Positions 15,700 to 24,933 are shown, counted from the first letter of the stretch. The stretch: DNA of 64,000 nucleotides from Sphingomonas metalli (GCF_014641735.1 NZ_BMIH01000004.1:62001-126000), one strand, 5' to 3'. Notes: generated by a model from the sequence alone, not told the origin. Made by a program: numbers and translations.

Positions 15700-16919
15700 T
15701 CCGGCTCGCCGCCGCGCTCGCGGCCACCACCGCCCTCGCTGCTCTAGTTGCCGCACCCGCGCAGGGACAGTCGATGCAGGGCATGCCCGGCATGTCGATG
15801 CCGATGCCTGCGAAGAAACCGGCGCCCAAAAAACCGACGGCAACGAAGAAGTTCCCAGCGAAAAAGGCGGCTCCGGCGAAAAGGTCGTCTACCCGTACGT
15901 CGGCCACGAAACCCGGCGATCAATCCATGAGCGACATGCCCGGAATGTCGGCCACTCCGGCGCAACCCGCCATGACCGGGATGGATCATGGCGCGATGAC
16001 GATGCCCGCCGCGCCGGCGCAGTCGGGCACGATGGAAGGGATGGACCATGGTTCCATGCCCGGCATGCAGTCTCAAACGGGGGCGTCGTCGATGCCCGGA
16101 ATGGACATGCCTGCCGGCCAAGCAGGTCACGACATGTCGGCGATGTCCGGCATGGCACAAACGGGAACGAACCTGCCCGCCGGCACCGCCCCCGCGCCGC
16201 AGCCGCCAATAGACCATTATGCGGAGAAGCTCTTTCCCGCTCACGACATGGCGGCGGCGCGGCGCGACATGATGCGGGAGCAGGGCGGCCAGACCAACTA
16301 TCAGGTCATGTTCAATCTCGCCGAATTTCAGGCGCGCAAAGGGCGCGATGGATATCGTTGGGACGGCGAGGCCTGGATCGGCGGCGACATCAACCGACTG
16401 TGGCTGAAGTCGGAAGGCGAAGGCGCGTTCCGTCAAGGCGTCGAAGCAGCGGAGATCCAGGCGCTCTACAGCCGTGCGATCGGCCCCTATTTCAACCTGC
16501 AGGGCGGTGTCCGCCACGACTTCAAGCCGGGCCGGCCGACCACCTACGCGACCGTCGGCTTCGAGGGTCTAGCGCCCTATTGGTTCGAGGTCGAGGGCGC
16601 GCTGTTCCTGTCGGACAAGGGCGACCTACTCGGCCGACTGGAAGGCTATTACGACCAGCGCATCACACAGCGGGTGGTTTTGCAGCCGCGGGTCGAGTTC
16701 AATCTGGCCGCGCAGGATGTACGCGAGACGCGCACGGGCGCGGGTCTGTCGAGCGCCGAGCTTGGCCTTAGGCTTCGCTACGAGATCACGCGGCAGTTCG
16801 CCCCATATATCGGTGTCTCCTACTCAGCGAAAACCGGGCAAACCGCCCGCTATGCACGTGCGGACGGTGAGGATCCGACGGTCACGAGCTTCGTTGCCGG
16901 CGTTCGGCTCTGGTTCTGA
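15696..16919 (+). CDS. copB: Copper resistance outer-membrane protein CopB (module 2)
   Basis: A 407-residue paralogue of the CopB at 9262. Signal peptide with cleavage near AQGQ, a Lys/Pro/Ala-rich segment (about 33-68, KKPAPKKPTATKK), a Met/His-rich region (about 73-160) shorter than in module 1, and a conserved beta-barrel half (YRWDGEAWIGGDINRL, YYDQRITQRVVLQPRVEFNL, ending GVRLWF). It acts at the outer membrane with CopA. ATGA overlap with copA ensures coupled translation. Confidence 0.93.
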   Translation: MIRLAAALAATTALAALVAAPAQGQSMQGMPGMSMPMPAKKPAPKKPTATKKFPAKKAAPAKRSSTRTSATKPGDQSMSDMPGMSATPAQPAMTGMDHGAMTMPAAPAQSGTMEGMDHGSMPGMQSQTGASSMPGMDMPAGQAGHDMSAMSGMAQTGTNLPAGTAPAPQPPIDHYAEKLFPAHDMAAARRDMMREQGGQTNYQVMFNLAEFQARKGRDGYRWDGEAWIGGDINRLWLKSEGEGAFRQGVEAAEIQALYSRAIGPYFNLQGGVRHDFKPGRPTTYATVGFEGLAPYWFEVEGALFLSDKGDLLGRLEGYYDQRITQRVVLQPRVEFNLAAQDVRETRTGAGLSSAELGLRLRYEITRQFAPYIGVSYSAKTGQTARYARADGEDPTVTSFVAGVRLWF

Positions 16920-16938
16920 CGTTCGATAAAGGGAGGGA

Positions 16939-17553
16939 ATGATGGACCGCGCAAGAATAAGGCACCATTTTCCCAGCTTGACCTTCGTCGCGATCGCCAC
17001 GGTTGTGCTGGTCATCGCTGCGGCGGGTTTCATCTATTTCGGCGCCTATAATATCGCCGCCGACGCTCCGCACACCCGCCCAGTCTATGCCATGCTCGAC
17101 GGTCTGCGCGAGCGTTCGATTGCCGTCCGCTCGCGAAACATCGCGGTGCCGGGCAATCTCGCCGATGCCAAACGCATATCGTCGGGCGCTGCGCTTTACA
17201 AAGAAATGTGCTCAGGCTGCCATCTGGGACCGGGCGTGGAGCGCAGCGAGATGAGCCAGGGCCTCTATCCGCGAGCACCCGAGCTCGCCGAAACCGCCGA
17301 TCTTTCGCCCGCGCAGCAATTTTGGATCATCAAGCATGGCGTGAAGCTGAGCGCGATGCCGGCATGGGGCAAGACCCATCCCGACCCGCTGATCTGGGAC
17401 ATGGTTGCGTTCGTTCGCAAGCTTCCAGGCATGACCGGCGAGGAATACAAGACCCTGATCGCCGGTGCGCCGGCTGAGCACGATGAAATGATGAAGGACA
17501 TGGGCGGCATGAAGGGGATGGCAATGCCCGCAGCGCCGCATGGACATGACTGA
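16939..17553 (+). CDS. Membrane-anchored mono-haem cytochrome c (module 2)
   Basis: A 204-residue paralogue of the cytochrome at 10683 with one N-terminal helix (about 12-34), haem-binding CSGCH near residue 94 and the Met ligand in LSAMPAWG. The C-terminus is extended by a Met-, His-rich tail (MMKDMGGMKGMAMPA) that the module 1 copy lacks almost entirely and that could bind copper. A clear ribosome binding site (AAGGGAGGG) precedes the ATG. It follows copB by 19 bases and is probably co-transcribed. Confidence 0.9.
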   Translation: MMDRARIRHHFPSLTFVAIATVVLVIAAAGFIYFGAYNIAADAPHTRPVYAMLDGLRERSIAVRSRNIAVPGNLADAKRISSGAALYKEMCSGCHLGPGVERSEMSQGLYPRAPELAETADLSPAQQFWIIKHGVKLSAMPAWGKTHPDPLIWDMVAFVRKLPGMTGEEYKTLIAGAPAEHDEMMKDMGGMKGMAMPAAPHGHD

Positions 17554-17583
17554 GATCCGCGCGACACGCTCGGGCACAACTCT

Positions 17584-18336
17584 ATGAGGAGCCCGCGCGC
17601 GAGGCTGCATCTGCTTGCCAGCCGCGCGCACAAATGGTTGGCCATCGTCGTCGGCGCGCAGCTTCTGCTCTGGTTCGCGAGCGGCGCGCTGATGAGCTTT
17701 TTGCCTATCGACCGCGTCCACGGCGACCACCTCGTCGACCGCACCACGGTCATGCCGCTGAACCCGGGGGTCGGGCTCGCCGTACCATCGGAATATTTGC
17801 GGTCCGTCGGAGAGCCGGTCCAGAGCATCACCATCCGGATGCTTGGAAGCAAACCAGTTGCCGAAGTGCTGACGGCAAAGGGCGTCACGCTCGTCGATGC
17901 GATCACCGCCTCGCCGCTTCCGCCGCTCGACGCGGGCGGTGCCGAGGAGATCGCGCGCGACGCCTGGCGTGGGACGGCCCGGCCTGCGACGCGCGCGACG
18001 CTGGTGGCCAACGCAAGCGCCGAGTACAGAGGTGCGCTCCCAGCGTGGCGGGTCGCCTTTGCGGACCCCGACGCGACGCGTGTTTTCATCCCGGTTTCGA
18101 CCGGTCGCATCGCGGCGGTCCGCACCAAAACCTGGCGGCTCTATGATTTCTTCTAAGGTCTGCACATCATGGACTGGAAGAATCACGAGAATCCCAACAC
18201 GCCGTCGTTATTTGTGTTCGCGATTGGCGGGCTGGCGCTTAGGCTGGGGGGAGCCGTCCTCCTCTACATGCGTTGGCCCATGCGACTGCGACGATCTGCC
18301 GGGGGGCGATCAACACTCCAGCAGGAAAACGCATGA
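17584..18336 (+). pseudogene. PepSY-domain membrane protein interrupted by an in-frame stop
   Basis: The first 190 codons give a membrane helix (about 13-40, RAHKWLAIVVGAQLLLWFAS), then a periplasmic PepSY-type region, and reach YDFF before a TAA at 18154-18156. Reading on in the same frame gives GLHIMDWKNHENPNTPS and a further transmembrane helix, then a basic tail ending at a TGA (18334-18336) that overlaps the next gene as ATGA. The family normally continues through LHIMD without a break, so the TAA is a nonsense mutation in an otherwise intact gene of about 250 codons. Such PepSY proteins follow copA-copB in related clusters and resemble reductase-associated membrane proteins. The truncated product would lack its last helix. 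Confidence 0.8.
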
Positions 18337-18926
18337 TGGATGACAAGCAAGACAAGATGATGATGGGCATGGGCTACGGCCGCTTCGCGGCGATGATCGC
18401 GACGTCGACGATCGTGATGTATGGCCTGATGTATCTGAACACCTATGCGCTGAGTCATGTCGAATACAGTCAGACTCGCATGTGGATGGCGTTCGTGATG
18501 GGCGCGACGATGGCGCTGATCATGATCGGCTTGATGTGGGGCATGTACAAGAACATGCGCGCCAACATCGGCATCGTCGTCGGCAGCATCATCGTGTTCG
18601 CGCTCACGCTCTGGCTGGTGCGCAGCCAGGAGACGGTCAGCGATGTAAGCTACATGCGGGCGATGATCCCGCACCACTCGATTGCGATCATGACCAGCGA
18701 GCGGGCCCACATCAAGGACCCGGAGGTTCGCAGACTCGCCGACGGCATCATCGACGCGCAGGTCCGCGAGATCGCGCAAATGAAGCGCTACATCGCGCGG
18801 CTCGAGGCCAACCCGACGCCAGACAACGCGCCCGACCTGCCCTCCTACCGCGACAAGCAGGTTCCCCCGCCCGTGCCCGAAACCGACGAGAGCACCGGCA
18901 TCAACACGCTTCAGCCGATCCGATAA
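18333..18926 (+). CDS. DUF305 membrane protein
   Basis: A 197-residue protein with three or four transmembrane helices (about 16-38, 48-70 and 80-100) and a C-terminal DUF305 domain beginning near SYMRAMIPHHSIAIMTSERA. DUF305 is a four-helix ferritin-like fold with conserved His and Met, common in copper and other metal-resistance loci; a copper-binding role is likely but unproven. The ATG at 18333 overlaps the stop of the PepSY frame. A hairpin follows the gene. A soluble exported DUF305 paralogue is at 24467. Confidence 0.85.
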   Translation: MMDDKQDKMMMGMGYGRFAAMIATSTIVMYGLMYLNTYALSHVEYSQTRMWMAFVMGATMALIMIGLMWGMYKNMRANIGIVVGSIIVFALTLWLVRSQETVSDVSYMRAMIPHHSIAIMTSERAHIKDPEVRRLADGIIDAQVREIAQMKRYIARLEANPTPDNAPDLPSYRDKQVPPPVPETDESTGINTLQPIR

Positions 18927-18932
18927 GAGCAG

Positions 18933-18958
18933 GCCGGAACGCGAGTGCGCGTCCCGGC
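18933..18958 (+). terminator. Hairpin after the copper module 2 operon
   Basis: An imperfect inverted repeat GCCGGAACGC...GCGTCCCGGC lies just after the DUF305 stop, with a short T-pair after it. It would end the copA-copB-cytochrome-PepSY-DUF305 transcript. It lacks a long T-run. Confidence 0.45.
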
Positions 18959-19015
18959 TTACTCGTCAGCGGGGTCGTGACTAAGGGAAGCTTAGCGACC
19001 GCTGGAACCCGATTA

Positions 19016-19470
19016 TCAGGCGAAATCTTGGGTTTCGCGATACACGTTGGCGACCAGCACGAAGTCGTTGGCGATCGGCTGCGCATAGGCGATGCTGACC
19101 CAGCGCGGAACGTAGCTTCGGCCGAACGATCCGATCGACTTGATGGCGAGCAGCGCCAAGCTCGTTTCCGAGCCGTCGCGGCCGTCCTGTCCTAAGTGTT
19201 TGCTGACACCCGCCTATACCTCCAAGGCCGGCGCGAACTCGCCCTCATTGTTGAAGTTGTAGAGCACTTGGCCGGTCGCCTCGCCTTCTTTCGTCTGCGT
19301 GGCGTTGCTGATCCGATAGAGGCCTCGACGGTGAGCTGAAGGTTGCGTGCGGAGCCGAACTCCAATCGCGGCACCAGCCAGTAGTGGTCCGGCCCCTTCT
19401 CGTCGCCGCGGGTGCGATCGTAGCGCAGAAAAAAGTTTTGCCGGGAGTGAGGGCTCAGCTGGCTGTGCGC
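19016..19470 (-). pseudogene. Decayed outer-membrane beta-barrel protein gene
   Basis: On the minus strand, pieces of one protein are spread over two frames: RYDRTRGDEKGPDHYWLVPR and LEFGSARNLQLTVE, then after a frameshift LYRISNATQTKEGEATGQVL and YNFNNEGEFAPALEV, a TAG, and then GVSKHLGQDGRDGSETSLAL through SYVPRWVSIAYAQPI to a stop at 19016-19018. The alternating strand pattern is that of an outer-membrane barrel, possibly of the transporter type related to the phenol-degradation MetA family. The 5' end is missing. At least one frameshift and one stop make it non-functional. Confidence 0.6.
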
Positions 19471-19756
19471 GTATACGCTTATAGGAGGTGAAGAACGGTC
19501 ATCGATCGACCTTGATGGTCGTCCGCCTGTTCAAAAGCACACCGTTTAAAGACCAGGCAAGTAAGCGGGTCGCTAAGCGGTGATTTTCTGTGCGCATCTA
19601 TAGTAGTTCTAATCGATGTTGTAATCTGGCTTCCGCCCACACCTTCTGGATCTCGCAATTTACTTATTCCACGCCGAGTGGGAACCTTGTCTTTCCCGCA
19701 GTATTCTGACGCAATCCGTCGCCTTACCGACGGGGATTACATCAGGAGGTCAGGTC

Positions 19757-21142
19757 ATGGCGCGGAAACAGGATCGAGACTCACTGCGGGTCGATCGCGT
19801 GATCGATGATTACAAGCTGTCGATCGGAGATAACGGCTCCGACGTCCAATTCGGCCAAGGGTCGAAGATGAACATCGCCTTCGGTCGCGGTGGCTCCGAT
19901 GTCCTGACCGGCGGCGCAATGGACGATGCATTGTGGGGCGGCAGAGGCAACGACGTGCTGCTCGGCGGCAACGGCATGAATCATCTCGACGGTGGTGCCG
20001 GGATGGATGTGCTGCTCGGCGGCGCCATGGACGACACCTTGCGGGGCGGCGACGATCGCGACATTCTGAACGAAGGTGACGGGCATGGCGACGTCGAAGG
20101 GGGTAAGGGCGACGATATTCTATTCGGCGGTCGAGGCGCTGATGCGTTTGTCGTCGATCGCGACAGTGGCAACGACATCATCTACGATTTTACCCCTGGC
20201 CCGGGTATGTTCGATCACCTGGCTTTGCGCGACATCGCGCCCGAGGAGCTTCGGTTTGAGGAGACGGCGCTCGGTACGCGGGTGAGCTGGAACGACGGCA
20301 AGAGTTCCGTCCTGCTCGTCGGCGTTGAGAAGAGCGAACTCGCTCAAAACGATTTCATGTTCACTGACGACCGCTATGTGCTGCAGCCGGCAAGCCCCAG
20401 TGCAGATCGGCTGCAAGCGATTAGCTACGCGAAAAGCGAGGGCGGAGATGTTTCGGCGCCGGCTGTGTCCGGCGAGACCAATCCGAGCGTCGCGTACAGC
20501 TTCGACGATTTCGACGTAAGGTACGGATCGGCGCGGGGCGACGTCTTCCAGGCCACCGATGATCGCGATGTGTTCTTCGGACTCGGCGGTAACGACAAAC
20601 TATACGGCGGCGCCGGCGACGATCATCTCGAAGGCGGAGCAGGTGCCGACGTGCTGGATGGCGGCGACGGCAGCGACATGCTCAAGGGTGGCGATGGCGC
20701 CGATCAGCTCTATGGCGGCGCGATGGCTGACGGGCTGATGGGCGAAGCCGGTGACGACATCATCTACGGTGGCGCTGGACACGACATGATCGATGGGGGG
20801 ACAGGCAACGATCGCCTCAACGGTGGCGACGGTGCCGACGCGTTCGTTGTTCGGCCCGACAGCGGCAATGACGTGATCTTCAGTGGCTTTGACGCAGGAC
20901 CCGGTGCCTTCGACCATATCGCCTTCGAGGACATCCTGCCGAATCAAGTGAAGGTGCAGGATCAAAGCAACGGCGTGCTGGTCTCCTGGGCCACCGATGC
21001 GGGCAGAGGTTCGATCCTGATCGAAGGGATTCACGTCGCCGACATGTCGCAGGACGATTTCATGTTCAGCAGCGTCGAGGGCGGTGGCTTCGTCAACAAT
21101 CCGGCGATCACCTACGCCGGCACCGAGCTGTTGTTCGCCTGA
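19757..21142 (+). CDS. Secreted RTX (haemolysin-type calcium-binding) repeat protein
   Basis: A 461-residue acidic protein without a Sec signal, built from two similar halves. Each has a block of GGxGxDxL-type nonapeptide repeats (about residues 30-130 and 270-360), which bind calcium in a beta-roll, followed by a conserved tail: GADAFVV-x-x-DSGND-[IV]-I, a strand region and a DDFMF or NDFMF end. The type I secretion signal is expected at the extreme C-terminus. An excellent ribosome binding site (AGGAGGT) precedes the ATG. The next two genes encode its transporter and adaptor. No catalytic domain is visible, so it may be a surface or adhesive protein. Confidence 0.88.
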   Translation: MARKQDRDSLRVDRVIDDYKLSIGDNGSDVQFGQGSKMNIAFGRGGSDVLTGGAMDDALWGGRGNDVLLGGNGMNHLDGGAGMDVLLGGAMDDTLRGGDDRDILNEGDGHGDVEGGKGDDILFGGRGADAFVVDRDSGNDIIYDFTPGPGMFDHLALRDIAPEELRFEETALGTRVSWNDGKSSVLLVGVEKSELAQNDFMFTDDRYVLQPASPSADRLQAISYAKSEGGDVSAPAVSGETNPSVAYSFDDFDVRYGSARGDVFQATDDRDVFFGLGGNDKLYGGAGDDHLEGGAGADVLDGGDGSDMLKGGDGADQLYGGAMADGLMGEAGDDIIYGGAGHDMIDGGTGNDRLNGGDGADAFVVRPDSGNDVIFSGFDAGPGAFDHIAFEDILPNQVKVQDQSNGVLVSWATDAGRGSILIEGIHVADMSQDDFMFSSVEGGGFVNNPAITYAGTELLFA

Positions 21143-21179
21143 TGTGTACCCGCCGCGCCCGGAGCCCTGTCGAACGGCA

Positions 21180-22904
21180 ATGATCGATCAGCCTTTTCGC
21201 AGCGGCCCGGTCGCGGCATTCGCGCTGTGTCGCCGCCATTTCGTGGCGGCGGCCGTCTTCAGCGCCTTGGTCAACCTGCTTTACATCGCGCCGACGCTGT
21301 ACATGTTGCAGGTCTACGACAGGGTGGTCCCGACGCAAGGATTGCAGACGCTCGCATTCGTCACTCTTGCCCTCCTCTTGGCGCTCGCGACGTTAGCCCT
21401 GCTCGATCGAATCCGCATCCGGCTCCTGGTGAGGGCCGGCGCCCAACTCGACGCCGTACTCGCTCCCCTCGTCCTCGACGCGACGCTGGGCCGGCCTGAC
21501 GCACCATTTGCCCGGCAGGCGATCCGGGAGTTCGACGCTCTTAAGGGTACGCTGAGCGGGCCGGGCGTTCTTGCGGTCTTCGACGCGCCCTGGGTACCGA
21601 TCTACATTCTGGTTTGCTTCCTCGTGCACCCTTTGATCGGACTGTTGGCTCTCGCGGGTGGGTTGGTGCTGCCGGCTATCGCTTGGGCGAATGAGCGTGC
21701 CACTCGCACGCGTCTCGATAGGGCGCAGGCGATCGCCAATGCGAGCTATCTGAACCAGGAGGCGCTTCTTGCTGCCGCCGAGAGCGTGCGCGCGCTCGGC
21801 ATGCGTCGCGCGATGGTCTCTCGCCAACTGAGACATCGGGAGGCCATGCTCGTCGCGCAGACGGGAGCCAGCTTCCAGGGCGGCACTTACCTCTCCGTCA
21901 CCAGGTTCGCCCGGCTCGCGCTTCAGTCGCTGGCCTTGGGCTTGGGCGCGCTCCTCGCGGTCGACAACCAGATTTCAGGCGGCGCCATCTTCGCCTCCTC
22001 CTTCCTGATCGCGCGCGCGCTGGCGCCGATCGAGCAACTTGTCGGCTCCTGGCGACCGATCGCCCAGGCTCGTCAAAGTTTCCGCAAGCTCGAAGCTCTG
22101 TTAGCCGACGAGCCGGTCGGCGTTGATGCGACGCGCCTCCCCGCCCCTACTGGCGCACTGGACCTCGAAGGCATTACCGTAATCAACGAGGCTCGGGACA
22201 GCGTGGCCCTGAGATCGGTTTCTTTGCGCGTCGCACCGGGTGAAGTCGTCGCCATCGTGGGTCCGAGTGGCGCCGGCAAGTCCACGCTGGCTCGTGTTAT
22301 TGCTGGAGCGTTGACGCCCGACCGGGGTACGGTTCGCTTCGACGGCGCTGATGCCCGCGACTGGGATCCAGAGCAGATCGCCCGACACCTAGGCTATTTG
22401 CCGCAGGATTCGCTGCTCCTCGCGGGCTCGATCTCTGAAAATATCGCTCGGTTCGCCGCAGATCGTGGAGAGGATCGCGCCCTGATCGACTCTGCGGTGA
22501 TCGCCGCCGCCAAGAAGGTCGGGGCCGATGACCTCATCCGCCGTCTACCCGGCGGCTATGATCACCGTATCGCCCCGGGGGGCCGCGGCCTGTCGGCCGG
22601 TCAAACGCAGCGCATCGCACTGGCGCGGGCTGTTTATGACAATCCTTCCATCCTGATCCTGGACGAACCCAATGCCCACCTCGATGCAGAGGGCGATGCA
22701 GCTCTGCTTACGGCCTTGACGCAGCTTAAGGCGGAGGGCCGCACGATCCTGGTCGTCTCTCATAAACGGGGTATCCTGCCGGTCGTCGACCGCATGCTGG
22801 TCATGCGCGAAGGAGCCATCGAGCTCTTCGGTCCGAGAGATGCCGTGCTCCCCAAGATAGCACCAGCGCGACTGCGCCGAGTGCCGGCCACGGCGAACAG
22901 CTGA
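21180..22904 (+). CDS. Type I secretion ABC transporter (permease-ATPase, PrtD-like)
   Basis: A 574-residue half-transporter: six transmembrane helices in residues about 15-290, including LYMLQVYDRVVPTQGLQTL, which is typical of PrtD/AprD-type exporters, then an ATPase domain with Walker A GPSGAGKST (about 360), signature LSAGQTQRIALARA and Walker B ILILDEPNAHLD. It exports RTX proteins directly from cytosol to medium together with an adaptor and an outer-membrane TolC. Start chosen at MIDQP; the region upstream in frame has no homology. It lies 37 bases after the RTX gene, so that protein is its likely substrate. Confidence 0.9.
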   Translation: MIDQPFRSGPVAAFALCRRHFVAAAVFSALVNLLYIAPTLYMLQVYDRVVPTQGLQTLAFVTLALLLALATLALLDRIRIRLLVRAGAQLDAVLAPLVLDATLGRPDAPFARQAIREFDALKGTLSGPGVLAVFDAPWVPIYILVCFLVHPLIGLLALAGGLVLPAIAWANERATRTRLDRAQAIANASYLNQEALLAAAESVRALGMRRAMVSRQLRHREAMLVAQTGASFQGGTYLSVTRFARLALQSLALGLGALLAVDNQISGGAIFASSFLIARALAPIEQLVGSWRPIAQARQSFRKLEALLADEPVGVDATRLPAPTGALDLEGITVINEARDSVALRSVSLRVAPGEVVAIVGPSGAGKSTLARVIAGALTPDRGTVRFDGADARDWDPEQIARHLGYLPQDSLLLAGSISENIARFAADRGEDRALIDSAVIAAAKKVGADDLIRRLPGGYDHRIAPGGRGLSAGQTQRIALARAVYDNPSILILDEPNAHLDAEGDAALLTALTQLKAEGRTILVVSHKRGILPVVDRMLVMREGAIELFGPRDAVLPKIAPARLRRVPATANS

Positions 22905-24262
22905 TGACAACAGGCATCCTGCCGCATCCGCACGCTCCTGATCCGCCGTTCCGACAGGTTGCGGATCCGTCACGGGACATTCGAACGGGCGCCCTGATTG
23001 CGGCTGGTTTCTTTGGGATCTTTGTGGGCTGGGCTGCCGTCGCCCGGCTCGATGCAGCCGCCTATGCTCCCGGCACGGTGGTGGTATCCGGCCAGCGTCA
23101 GGCCGTCCAGCACCGAGACGGCGGCGTGGTCGGCGGCATATTCGTGCGGGAAGGTGGGCGGGTACGGCGCGGCCAGCTGCTGCTCCGTCTCGCCGCCGCT
23201 GACGTCCAGGCGCAGGAGCGCGCTCTCGCGTCCCAAGCGATCCGACTTCTGGCGCAACGAGCACGTCTGGAAGCCGAGCAGTTCGGTCGGTCACGCATTA
23301 CCCCGCCAGCTGAATTTGGGACGCTTCCCGCCGAGGATCGGCCGAATGCCGCACTAGCTTTGAGTCTTCAGCAAACGGAGCTCGATGCCCGTCTGGCGGT
23401 GTTAGCCGCGCAACGTGGTGCTTTGCGGCAGCGCGTCGTTCAATCGGGCGAACAGGGGCGAGGCTATGGCGAGCAGGCAGTTGCTGCGCGCGAGCAGCTT
23501 CGGCTGATTGATGCGCAGATCGCGGCATTGAAGCCGGTCGCGGAACGCGGTTTCGTGTCGCAGACGCGCATGCGCGAGCTCGAGCGTACTCGCGCTGAGC
23601 TTCGAGGGCAGCGCGGTCAATACGTGGCCAGCGTTGCGCAAACACGCGGCGCAGCACGGGAGAACGAGATCCAGGTGCTGGAGGCGGAGCGCAGCTTTCG
23701 GGAGCGGACGGCATCGGAGCTGCGAGAAGTGGAAACAGCACTGGGCGAGACTCTTCCCAAGCTGACAGCCGCACGCGACCAGTTAGCAAGGACGGAGATC
23801 CGGGCTCCCGCGACAGGCTCGGTGATAGGATTGTCGGTTTTTACCCCCGGCGGGGTTGTTGCTGCGGGGCAGAAGCTGATGGACATCGTTCCGGAGCGAG
23901 CTGCGCTCGTTATTCAGGTGCGGATTGCTCCCGACGATGCCGACGACCTGTCGGTCGGGCAGGAAGCCCTCGTGAAGTTTTCCGGGCTTCACGACCGGAC
24001 TATGCCGAACCTGCATGGGGCACTGACTAGGCTGTCAGCGGACAGCTTTACCGATGAGAAGAGCGGCCAAAGTTTCTTTACCGGCGAGGTGACTGTTGGT
24101 CGCGATCAACTGCGGCTCGTGCAAGCGGTGCGGGGTCGAGGCTTCTCGCTTCGCGCTGGCATGCCCGCCCAGATCCTCATCCCGCTTCGCCGGCGTACAG
24201 CGCTCGACTATGCGCTGGAGCCACTGGTGGGCAGCTTCTGGTCGTCCTTTCGGGAGCATTGA
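22904..24262 (+). CDS. Type I secretion membrane fusion protein (HlyD/PrtE family)
   Basis: A 452-residue adaptor with one N-terminal transmembrane helix (about 28-48), a lipoyl-like half (RQAVQHRDGGVVGGIFVREG), a long coiled-coil (about 100-280, rich in Gln, Arg, Ala) and the second half of the barrel domain (TEIRAPATGSVIGL), then GRGFSLRAGMPAQILIPL near the end. It bridges the ABC transporter and TolC. The start overlaps the transporter stop as TGATG. No tolC gene is in the window, so the outer-membrane channel must be encoded elsewhere. Confidence 0.9.
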   Translation: MTTGILPHPHAPDPPFRQVADPSRDIRTGALIAAGFFGIFVGWAAVARLDAAAYAPGTVVVSGQRQAVQHRDGGVVGGIFVREGGRVRRGQLLLRLAAADVQAQERALASQAIRLLAQRARLEAEQFGRSRITPPAEFGTLPAEDRPNAALALSLQQTELDARLAVLAAQRGALRQRVVQSGEQGRGYGEQAVAAREQLRLIDAQIAALKPVAERGFVSQTRMRELERTRAELRGQRGQYVASVAQTRGAARENEIQVLEAERSFRERTASELREVETALGETLPKLTAARDQLARTEIRAPATGSVIGLSVFTPGGVVAAGQKLMDIVPERAALVIQVRIAPDDADDLSVGQEALVKFSGLHDRTMPNLHGALTRLSADSFTDEKSGQSFFTGEVTVGRDQLRLVQAVRGRGFSLRAGMPAQILIPLRRRTALDYALEPLVGSFWSSFREH

Positions 24263-24362
24263 GAGTCCGATTTCAGAATGATTCGCATCTCTCGGATGTA
24301 CGAAAGCTCAATAGCTTCGAAGCCTGAAGCGGAACACTCAGGTTGCAACCGCATTCAGAGCG

Positions 24363-24378
24363 CTGGAGTGACCTCCAG
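24363..24378. promoter_or_regulatory. Short palindrome upstream of the DUF305 gene
   Basis: CTGGAG, four bases, CTCCAG: a perfect 6-bp inverted repeat about 90 bp before the DUF305 start. It could be an operator for a metal regulator, but no -35/-10 pair was matched to it. Confidence 0.25.
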
Positions 24379-24466
24379 TTCTGCCAACAGACACGGAGCG
24401 TGTCGGCCGGGAAATTACTCGAGGGTTCCTACGCTCCCGCACGTATCCATAAGCAAGGAGACAAAC

Positions 24467-24856
24467 GTGACCAAGCTGTTGACCGCTTTCTTTGGAACCG
24501 CCCTCATTGCCGCGCCGGCTGTGGCGCAGGGACAGATGCAAGGCATGGACCACAGCAAGATGCAGGGCATGAACCACGGCGACATGGCCGGCATGATGGC
24601 CGGCAATCCCTACGGTCAGGCCGAGATGGACATGCATCAGAAGATGATGGCCGCGAAGCAGGGCGACGCCGCCGAGATGTGGACCCGCAAGATGATCGAG
24701 CACCACCGCGGCGCGATTGCGATGGCCCGGATCGCGCAGCGCGACGCGAAGGATGCCGAGACGCGCCGCATGGCCGCGATGACGATCTCGAAGCAGGAGA
24801 AAGACATTGCGGAGCTTCAGGCGTGGCTTCGCAAGCACGGCAAGCGCGCGCAGTAA
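24467..24856 (+). CDS. Exported DUF305 protein
   Basis: A 129-residue protein with a Sec signal peptide (cleavage near VAQG) and a Met/His-rich N-terminus (MQGMDHSKMQGMNHGDM) similar to the copper-binding repeats of CopA and CopB. The rest is one DUF305 domain with EMWTRKMIEHHRGAIAMARI, containing the conserved HH and Met residues. A periplasmic copper-binding role is likely. It starts with GTG behind a strong ribosome binding site (AAGGAG). A large hairpin separates it from the next gene. Confidence 0.85.
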   Translation: MTKLLTAFFGTALIAAPAVAQGQMQGMDHSKMQGMNHGDMAGMMAGNPYGQAEMDMHQKMMAAKQGDAAEMWTRKMIEHHRGAIAMARIAQRDAKDAETRRMAAMTISKQEKDIAELQAWLRKHGKRAQ

Positions 24857-24866
24857 GGCGCGCTGC

Positions 24867-24909
24867 CCCCGCCCTGCCGATCCCCCCCATTCCCCGCGGC
24901 AGGGCGGGG
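24867..24909 (+). terminator. 13-bp GC hairpin between DUF305 and DUF411 genes
   Basis: A perfect inverted repeat CCCCGCCCTGCCG (24867-24879) with its complement at 24897-24909 and a loop of 17 bases. No T-run follows, only CCTTCCTCC, so it may act as a transcript-stabilising or attenuating hairpin as much as a terminator. Confidence 0.5.
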
Positions 24910-24933
24910 CCTTCCTCCTTCGGAGCTTCGCCC

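Noticed and set aside
14542..15843. Minus-strand open frame of over 400 codons opposite copA module 2
   Set aside because: It is rich in His, Arg and Ala and mirrors the Met/His-rich coding strand; no family and no ribosome binding site.
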